Of a stretch of 9,600 nucleotides of DNA, positions 5,310-9,600 are shown piece by piece. The position numbers and the translations under genes were made by a program. The stretch is from the NCBI GenBank assembly GCA_002340765.1, contig DDMS01000062.1, positions 1-9,600 of the forward strand, given 5' to 3'. Each line of letters starts with the position of its first letter. The stretch's first letter is position 1. This DNA comes from Flavobacteriaceae bacterium UBA2540 (lineage in GTDB: Bacteria > Bacteroidota > Bacteroidia > Flavobacteriales > Flavobacteriaceae). The notes under the pieces were generated by a model, which had not been told where the DNA came from, searched no databases, and saw nothing but the letters and a program-made list of their open reading frames with translations.

Positions 5310-6272
5310 ATGACTGGAATCGTTTATAAATCTACTGGAAGTTGGTATTTGGTGAAATCCGAAAATGGCAATTTTCACAAGTGTAAAATCCAAGGAAAAT
5401 TTAGGATTAAGGGAATAAAGAGCACCAATCCAATCGCAGTTGGTGACAAAGTTTTATTTTTTTTAGAGAAAATTGGCGACGAAGAAATCGGAATTATCAA
5501 AATCATTCTTGATCGTCAAAACTTCATTGCACGAAAATCAGTGAATCTTTCCAAACAAATACAAATTATTGCCTCAAATATTGATGTCGTTTTTTTATTG
5601 GTTACCATAGATAATCCACCAACGTTCACCACTTTTATTGATCGCTTTTTAGTGACCACAAGAGCTTACAGAATTGATACAGTATTGGTTTTCAACAAAA
5701 TTGATATTTATGAAATTGAACAAAGAGATGAAATTTTATACCTAAAAGATATTTATGAAGCTATTGGCTATCAATGTGTAGAGGTTTCTGCAACTCAAAA
5801 TACCAATATTGATAAAATCAAAGAAATTATGTTCGGAAAAACAGCGATGTTTGTTGGTCATTCCGGAGTTGGAAAATCAACTTTAGTGAACACGATTGAG
5901 CCAACCTTGCATTTGAAAACAAAACAAATTTCGGAACAAAGTAAACAAGGTCAACACACCACAACATTTGCAGAAATGTTCGATTTGAGTTTCAATGCAC
6001 GAATTATTGATACGCCAGGAATCAAAGGTTTTGGAATTGTGGATATTGACAAATACGAATTGAATGATTATTTTCCTGAGTTTTTTGAGCTGAAAAAGTT
6101 TTGCAAATTCAATAATTGTTTGCATTTGAAAGAACCAAATTGCGCCGTAAAACAAGCTTTGGAGGAAGAAAAAATTTCTTGGTCTCGTTATAAAAGTTAC
6201 CTTCAAATTTTAGATGGTGAAGACGAATCAGAGCATTACAGAACAGATTCTTGGGAAGAGGAAGAAGATTAA
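5310..6272 (+). CDS. rsgA: Small ribosomal subunit biogenesis GTPase RsgA
   Basis: RsgA is a circularly permuted GTPase that binds the 30S subunit and helps its late maturation. From ATG 5310 the protein has 320 residues, the usual family length. An N-terminal OB-fold (about 1-70, with GDKV at 45-48) is followed by the permuted G motifs: NKID (129-132, G4), GHSGVGKS (183-190, G1), TTT (217-219, G2) and DTPG (234-237, G3). The C-terminal zinc site is C265, C270, H272, C278, in CKFNNCLHLKEPNC. The start was chosen because homologues begin MTG-VYKSTGSWY and a promoter lies just before it; ATG 5307 is equally possible, while the upstream in-frame ATG at 5211 would add an unrelated Phe-rich tail. 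dtd follows after only 4 bases, so the two share a transcript. Confidence 0.95.
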   Translation: MTGIVYKSTGSWYLVKSENGNFHKCKIQGKFRIKGIKSTNPIAVGDKVLFFLEKIGDEEIGIIKIILDRQNFIARKSVNLSKQIQIIASNIDVVFLLVTIDNPPTFTTFIDRFLVTTRAYRIDTVLVFNKIDIYEIEQRDEILYLKDIYEAIGYQCVEVSATQNTNIDKIKEIMFGKTAMFVGHSGVGKSTLVNTIEPTLHLKTKQISEQSKQGQHTTTFAEMFDLSFNARIIDTPGIKGFGIVDIDKYELNDYFPEFFELKKFCKFNNCLHLKEPNCAVKQALEEEKISWSRYKSYLQILDGEDESEHYRTDSWEEEED

Positions 6273-6276
6273 AAGT

Positions 6277-6729
6277 ATGAAAGTTGTCATTCAAAGAGTT
6301 TCAAAAGCAAGCGTTACCATTAACGAAGTAAAAGTGGCTTCCATTGAAAACGGATTGTTGGTTTTATTGGGAATTGTTGCAGAAGATTTGCAAGAAGACA
6401 TTGATTTTTTAGTCAGAAAAATTTCAAATCTCAGAATTTTTAATGATGAAAATCAAGTGATGAACAAATCACTCATTGACATTCAAGGAGAAGTCATTGT
6501 GGTGAGTCAATTTACGTTGCATGCATTCATCAAAAAAGGAAACAGACCAAGTTATATCAGAGCTGCAAAGCCAGAAATTGCCATTCCTTTGTATGAAAAT
6601 TTTGTTTTTTCTTTAGAAAAAGAGTTGGGGAAAAAAGTACAAACTGGCGAATTTGGCACTGATATGAGAGTGGAAATCTTAAATGATGGGCCTGTAACAA
6701 TTGTCATTGATTCTAAGAATAAAGAGTAA
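6277..6729 (+). CDS. dtd: D-aminoacyl-tRNA deacylase
   Basis: Dtd hydrolyses D-amino acids (and Gly mischarged on tRNA-Ala) from tRNA, protecting translation. From ATG 6277 the protein has 150 residues, the standard length, starting MKVVIQRVSKASVTI as in most homologues. The in-frame ORF extends upstream into rsgA, but that part is not homologous and is left out. Active-site motifs are SQFT (77-80), KKGNRPSY (86-93), TGEFGTDM (123-130) and the cross-subunit Gly-cisPro motif NDGPVT (136-141). It acts as a homodimer in the cytoplasm. It is tightly coupled to rsgA and followed by a 101-base heptameric repeat spacer before the TatD gene. Confidence 0.95.
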   Translation: MKVVIQRVSKASVTINEVKVASIENGLLVLLGIVAEDLQEDIDFLVRKISNLRIFNDENQVMNKSLIDIQGEVIVVSQFTLHAFIKKGNRPSYIRAAKPEIAIPLYENFVFSLEKELGKKVQTGEFGTDMRVEILNDGPVTIVIDSKNKE

Positions 6730-6734
6730 ATTTA

Positions 6735-6830
6735 ATTACGAATTATAAATTACGAATTATAAGTTACGAATTACGAATTTAAACCAACAACCAATAACTA
6801 TAAACAACCAACCAAAACCCAACAACCAAC
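6735..6830 (+). repeat. Heptameric repeat spacer between dtd and the TatD gene
   Basis: The spacer divides into 7-base units throughout: ATTACGA, ATTATAA, ATTACGA, ATTATAA, GTTACGA, ATTACGA, ATTTAAA (6735-6783). Then, in the same phase, come CCAACAA, CCAATAA, CTATAAA, CAACCAA, CCAAAAC, CCAACAA and a partial CCAAC (6784-6830). The last partial unit touches the TTG start of the next gene. The second half is almost free of G. No promoter or terminator motif was recognised. Confidence 0.8.
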
Positions 6831-7472
6831 TTGTTCATCAACGTTCATACACATCACCCTTCAAACTCAAAAGAGGTTTTTGAAATTCAAAATAAATATC
6901 CTACAGATATTGATTTTTCAACACCTTTTTCTGTGGGAATTCATCCTTGGTTCTTGAAAAAAGAAACTTTGGAAATCGAATTGTTTTTGTTGGAGGAAAA
7001 GTTGCAACATGAAAATTGTTATGCAATTGGTGAATGTGGTTTAGACAAAGCAATTGACGTTGATTTCAATTTTCAAAAGGCAGTTTTTATACAGCAAATT
7101 CATCTGTCGGAAAAATATCAGAAACCAATGATTCTTCATTGTGTAAGCGCTGTTAAGGAAATTATTGAAATCAAAAAACAGTTTTCACCATCACAAACTT
7201 GGATTTTTCACGGATTTCAAAAAAACAAACAATTGGCAGAAAGTTTAGTTTTCAACGGAATTTTTCTTTCTTTTGGGGAGACTGTATTGTCAAAAAGTGA
7301 TTTGCAAAATGTAATTTTAGATTTCCCTTTGGATTATTTATTTATTGAAACTGATAATTCAGAAGTGTCAATAGTATCGATTTATCAGAAAATTGCAATA
7401 ATTAAAAATATCGAAATTGCTGCCTTAAAAGAAAAAATACAAGTGAATTTTAATACTATATTTAAAAAATGA
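6831..7472 (+). CDS. TatD-family metal-dependent hydrolase, short form, TTG start
   Basis: TatD-family proteins are amidohydrolase-fold enzymes with two-metal sites; studied members are DNases active in repair or D-aminoacyl-tRNA-related quality control. The metal ligands are present: HTHH (H6, H8), GECGLD (E68), LHC (H103), HGF (H127) and ETDN (D175), plus GIHPW (36-40). At 213 residues it is about 45 shorter than the typical 260, mostly in the C-terminal part, as in other short Bacteroidota members. Its precise substrate is unknown, so no symbol is given. The start is TTG at 6831; the protein must begin about here, because the strand MFINVHTHH is the first of the barrel, and no in-frame ATG was found in the repeat spacer upstream. 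Its stop overlaps the tcdA start by 4 bases (ATGA). Confidence 0.87.
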   Translation: MFINVHTHHPSNSKEVFEIQNKYPTDIDFSTPFSVGIHPWFLKKETLEIELFLLEEKLQHENCYAIGECGLDKAIDVDFNFQKAVFIQQIHLSEKYQKPMILHCVSAVKEIIEIKKQFSPSQTWIFHGFQKNKQLAESLVFNGIFLSFGETVLSKSDLQNVILDFPLDYLFIETDNSEVSIVSIYQKIAIIKNIEIAALKEKIQVNFNTIFKK

Positions 7473-8191
7473 GTTGGTTAGAAAGAACAGAATTATTAAT
7501 TCAAAAAGAAGGAATTGAAACCCTCAAAAACGCGCATATCCTTATTGTTGGTTTGGGTGGTGTTGGCTCATATGCAGCCGAATTTATTGCAAGGGCAGGT
7601 GTTCAAAAATTGACATTGGTGGATGGTGATGTTTTTGATATTACCAATGTGAATAGGCAATTAACAGCTTTGCAATCAACAGTTGGAAAATCAAAAGCGA
7701 AGGTTTTAGCAGATAGATTAAAAGACATCAATCCCGAAATTGAGATTAGTATCAAAGAACAATTTTTGACTCCAGAAATGGCTTTTGAAATCGTAACAAA
7801 TGAATTCGATTTTGTGATGGATTGTATTGATAGCATCACTCCAAAACTCAATTTGATGATTGCCGCAAAACGAAAAAAAGTGAAAATTATCAGTTCAATG
7901 GGTGCAGGAGGCAAAATGGATGTTTCTAAGGTGAGAGTGGCAGAAATTAAACAGACAAATAATTGCACAATGGCAAGAGTGATTCGGAAAAGATTGAAAA
8001 AAGAACAAATCCATAAGGGAATAAAAGTGGTTTTTTCTGAAGAAATGCAGCAAGAGACTAGCTTACAATTAGTTGAACATGCTAAATATAAACGGTCTTT
8101 TTACGGAACCATTAGTTTTATGCCAGCCGCTTTTGGGTTGCATGCAGCTGCTTATGTTATTAATTATTTGTTAAAAAACAAAAAAATATAA
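7469..8191 (+). CDS. tcdA: tRNA threonylcarbamoyladenosine dehydratase (TcdA, ThiF/E1-like)
   Basis: TcdA uses ATP to cyclise t6A at position 37 of ANN-decoding tRNAs into ct6A. The 240 residues hold the E1-like nucleotide fold: VGLGGVGSYAAE (27-38), LVDGDVFDITNVNRQ (50-64, with D52 and the N-R-Q contacts), K74/K76, and DCIDSITPK (118-126). The C-terminal part has SSMGAGGKMD (142-151) and RSFYGTISFMPAAFGL (209-224), typical of the TcdA/CsdL branch rather than ThiF, MoeB or ubiquitin E1 proteins. No adenylation-partner protein (ThiS or MoaD) lies nearby, which agrees with TcdA. Translation is coupled to the TatD gene by the ATGA overlap. Confidence 0.9.
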   Translation: MSWLERTELLIQKEGIETLKNAHILIVGLGGVGSYAAEFIARAGVQKLTLVDGDVFDITNVNRQLTALQSTVGKSKAKVLADRLKDINPEIEISIKEQFLTPEMAFEIVTNEFDFVMDCIDSITPKLNLMIAAKRKKVKIISSMGAGGKMDVSKVRVAEIKQTNNCTMARVIRKRLKKEQIHKGIKVVFSEEMQQETSLQLVEHAKYKRSFYGTISFMPAAFGLHAAAYVINYLLKNKKI

Positions 8192-8232
8192 TTTCCATGG
8201 AAAACAATTATGTACATTAGCCATGGAAATTA
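8189..8232 (+). promoter_or_regulatory. 12-bp inverted repeat flanking a possible -7 box, likely operator of yceI
   Basis: TAATTTCCATGG (8189-8200) and CCATGGAAATTA (8221-8232) are perfect inverted repeats separated by 20 bases. The left arm is part of a self-palindrome TTTCCATGGAAA (8192-8203); the two CCATGG cores are 26 bases apart centre to centre. Between them TACATTAG (8213-8220) is one mismatch from TAnnTTTG, though no TTG -33 box is seen at the right distance. The arrangement suits a dimeric repressor at two sites across the yceI promoter. It begins in the tcdA stop codon and has no T-run, so it is not a normal terminator. Confidence 0.6.
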
Positions 8233-8256
8233 ATTTAATTTTAAAACTTAGTAAAA

Positions 8257-8889
8257 ATGAAAAAATCAATAGTAATAATAGTGATATTAGCAGCAGTATT
8301 TACCGCTTTTAAAAGCGCAAAAAAAGAAACTGTATTTTTAAATGAAGAAGTTAAAATAAATTTAAATTATGAAGCAGATAATGTTGATGTTACGGCATCA
8401 GTATTAAATTGGAAAGGTTCAAAACCTACAAGATCTCACAATGGAACAGTAGCTTTGAAAAGCGGAAATTTAGATGTTAAAAATGGTTTGTTAAATGGCG
8501 GAGTATTTGTAGTTGATTTAACTACAATCAAAAACTTAGACATGGCTGGTTCTAATGGCGCAGCAAAAATTGAAGGTCATTTAAAAGGAGATGATTTTTT
8601 TGATGTTGAAAAATATCCAACTTCTACGTTTACAATTACAAAAGTAAAAAAGGATGGATCAAAATTAGCAGTAACAGGAAATTTACAAATCAAGGATGTA
8701 ACAAAAAGTATTACAATTCCTGCAATGATTTCAACTGAAAGCGGTGTAACTGTTTTCAAAAGTGAAGTTTTCAATATCAACAGAGCTGATTTCAATGTGA
8801 AATATGGTTCTAAATCATTTTTTGACAACTTGAAAGACAAATTTATTGATGATATGATGGAAATGTCATTTGTTGTAAAAACGAAATAA
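8257..8889 (+). CDS. YceI-family periplasmic lipocalin-like protein
   Basis: YceI proteins form a lipocalin-like beta-barrel that holds a long polyprenyl-type or other hydrophobic ligand; their cellular role is poorly defined, and several are induced by stress. The 210 residues begin with a signal peptide (hydrophobic 5-18; possible cleavage around AFKSA, 17-21), so the protein is probably periplasmic. Family signatures are NWKGSKPT (51-58), GGVFVVDLTTIKN (81-93), HLKGDDFFDVEKYP (108-121), FTITKV (125-130), NINRADFNVKYGS (173-185) and the closing FIDDMMEMSFVV (196-207). A likely operator lies 25 bases before the ATG, and a CDGSH microprotein gene follows 35 bases after the stop, probably on the same transcript. 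Confidence 0.92.
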   Translation: MKKSIVIIVILAAVFTAFKSAKKETVFLNEEVKINLNYEADNVDVTASVLNWKGSKPTRSHNGTVALKSGNLDVKNGLLNGGVFVVDLTTIKNLDMAGSNGAAKIEGHLKGDDFFDVEKYPTSTFTITKVKKDGSKLAVTGNLQIKDVTKSITIPAMISTESGVTVFKSEVFNINRADFNVKYGSKSFFDNLKDKFIDDMMEMSFVVKTK

Positions 8890-8924
8890 TAATAATAATC
8901 AATAATTTTAAAAAATATAAAAAA

Positions 8925-9008
8925 ATGAAAATAGATAGACCAAAATGTGGATGTGGGAATACATCAAATACTGATGGATATTGTGATGGATCACATTTGA
9001 ATAAATAG
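8925..9008 (+). CDS. CDGSH-type iron-sulfur microprotein (27 aa)
   Basis: This 27-residue ORF (ATG 8925, TAG 9006-9008) reads MKIDRPKCGCGNTSN, then TDGYCDGSHLNK. C8, C10, C20 and H24 give the Cys3-His set that holds a [2Fe-2S] cluster in CDGSH (mitoNEET-like) proteins, with CDGSH intact at 20-24. The gap between the second and third Cys is one residue longer than the common consensus, and the usual Pro before the motif is Gly. It is among the shortest CDGSH sequences I would expect to be a complete gene; known bacterial ones are usually about 60-80 residues or more. It starts in A-rich DNA 35 bases after yceI and ends 27 bases before a terminator, so it looks like the second gene of a yceI unit. 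A dimer would be needed for the normal fold. A degraded remnant is the alternative. Confidence 0.72.
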   Translation: MKIDRPKCGCGNTSNTDGYCDGSHLNK

Positions 9009-9035
9009 TTTGTAAAAATTAAAAAATTTTCTAAA

Positions 9036-9070
9036 AAAACCCAAAACAATCTTGTTCTGGGTTTTCTTTT
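9036..9070. terminator. Bidirectional terminator between the CDGSH gene and the Lrp-type regulator
   Basis: AAAACCCA (9036-9043) pairs with TGGGTTTT (9058-9065) and AACAA (9045-9049) with TTGTT (9052-9056), with one A-C mismatch and a tight TC centre. On the plus strand TTTTCTTTT follows; on the minus strand the A-run at 9033-9039 gives a T-run. It overlaps the end of the convergent regulator gene by two bases. Confidence 0.82.
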
Positions 9071-9524
9071 ACAAATTAATTGCTGTCGTATTCTTTAATT
9101 GCTCAATCGCAAAACTGCTATGAGTGCTGCCAATATATTTGATGGCTGTTAATTTTGTAATCATAAAATCACGAAATGATTCCATGTCTTTTACATAAAT
9201 TTTCAAGATATAATCATAGTCACCACTCACATGAAAACATTCTGAAACTTCAGACAATTTTAGAATTTCTTTCTCAAAAGTAGTTACGTATTCTTTGGTA
9301 TGTTGCATCAATTTGATATGACAAAAAACCAAAAAGTTTTTTTCAATTTTATTTTTATTGATGATGGCAACATATTTTTCAAGAATTTGCTCTTTCTCTA
9401 ATTTTTTAATACGTTCATAAACGGCAGTAACTGACAAATGCAATTGCAAAGACAATTGTTTTGTGGTTTGTTTGGCGTTTTGTTGTAATAAATTCAGTAA
9501 TTTTTTATCTGTTTCGTCTAACAT
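9069..9524 (-). CDS. Lrp/AsnC-family transcriptional regulator
   Basis: This 151-residue protein (from ATG at 9524) has the usual Lrp/AsnC layout. An N-terminal winged helix-turn-helix comes first (about 3-50, with TTKQLSLQLHLSVTAVYERI), then a linker strand and a RAM effector domain (about 63-140) with FHVSGDYDYILKIYV (97-111), where the GDYD turn usually shapes the amino-acid site. Such proteins form dimers to octamers and regulate amino-acid metabolism, often binding Leu, Asn or other amino acids. A GTG directly before the ATG (9527) is a possible alternative start but adds only one residue. The gene is convergent with yceI and its CDGSH partner. An Lrp-like palindrome 45 bases upstream suggests autoregulation. 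The effector and targets cannot be told from the sequence; control of the nearby aromatic operon is possible but unsupported. Confidence 0.93.
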   Translation of the reverse strand: MLDETDKKLLNLLQQNAKQTTKQLSLQLHLSVTAVYERIKKLEKEQILEKYVAIINKNKIEKNFLVFCHIKLMQHTKEYVTTFEKEILKLSEVSECFHVSGDYDYILKIYVKDMESFRDFMITKLTAIKYIGSTHSSFAIEQLKNTTAINL

Positions 9525-9568
9525 CACGATGTTTAATTTTCTAAAAATGAATGTTTTTTGTTTTAAAT

Positions 9569-9583
9569 TAGATTATAAATCTA
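9569..9583 (-). promoter_or_regulatory. Lrp-like 15-bp palindrome upstream of the regulator gene
   Basis: TAGATT-ATA-AATCTA is a perfect inverted repeat with a 3-base centre. It agrees with 12 of 15 positions of the E. coli Lrp consensus YAGHAWATTWTDCTR, including both outer triplets. On the minus strand it contains TAGATTTA, one mismatch from the TAnnTTTG -7 element, so binding there could repress the regulator's own promoter. The rest of 9528-9600 is plain AT-rich DNA. Confidence 0.45.
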
Positions 9584-9600
9584 TTTTATAAATTAAATAT

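Noticed and set aside
5883..6206. 107-codon open frame on the minus strand inside rsgA
   Set aside because: Antisense to the RsgA GTPase and zinc motifs; composition is that expected for a shadow frame.
6735..6830. Heptameric array as a CRISPR
   Set aside because: Units are 7 bases with no spacers and no cas genes are present.
8189..8232. Inverted repeat as the tcdA terminator
   Set aside because: No T-run after the second arm, and the 20-base loop is long; its position over a -7-like element fits an operator better.
8843..9049. 68-codon minus-strand open frame over the end of yceI and the CDGSH gene
   Set aside because: It covers plus-strand genes with recognisable motifs and runs through the terminator; no homology is recognisable.

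Overview
The window looks like chromosomal DNA of a marine-type member of the family Flavobacteriaceae (phylum Bacteroidota). The base composition is very AT-rich. Genes start without Shine-Dalgarno sites but with A-rich leaders. Promoter-like sites fit the Bacteroidota pattern (TTTG about 16-19 bases before TAnnTTTG), and the proteins (DAHP synthase fused to chorismate mutase, short TatD, YceI, GalT) read like flavobacterial versions. A genus cannot be fixed from the sequence; Polaribacter or Tenacibaculum-like is a guess.

Layout. Bases 1-222 hold the 3' end of galT, whose frame is broken in the first 22 bases. Bases 337-532 form a regulatory leader: a promoter, a 26-residue leader peptide containing Phe-Tyr four times in a row, and RNA segments that can fold either as an antiterminator or as an intrinsic terminator ending just before pheA. 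Bases 533-4585 are the operon it controls: pheA (prephenate dehydratase), a PLP aminotransferase, tyrA (prephenate dehydrogenase) and a DAHP synthase-chorismate mutase fusion. Together they cover entry into the shikimate pathway, chorismate to prephenate, and the last steps to Phe and Tyr. A 16-bp-stem terminator (4726-4761) separates this operon from a convergent gene for a small exported protein of unknown role (4770-5222, minus).

Bases 5271-8191 hold a plus-strand run for ribosome and tRNA quality functions: rsgA, dtd, a short TatD-type hydrolase starting with TTG, and tcdA. Next come a 12-bp inverted repeat around a possible -7 box, a yceI-family gene and a 27-residue CDGSH-type iron-sulfur microprotein gene (8925-9008). 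A shared bidirectional terminator follows, then a minus-strand Lrp/AsnC regulator with an Lrp-like palindrome upstream (9569-9583).

The strongest signal beyond ordinary annotation is the Phe/Tyr attenuator: the peptide reads F-Y-F-Y-F-Y-F-Y and the RNA arms fit ribosome-mediated attenuation. Second, two intergenic spacers (2539-2629 and 6735-6830) keep a strict 7-base period although their unit sequences differ, and both run right up to a start codon. There is no sign of phage, transposon, CRISPR or rRNA/tRNA genes.
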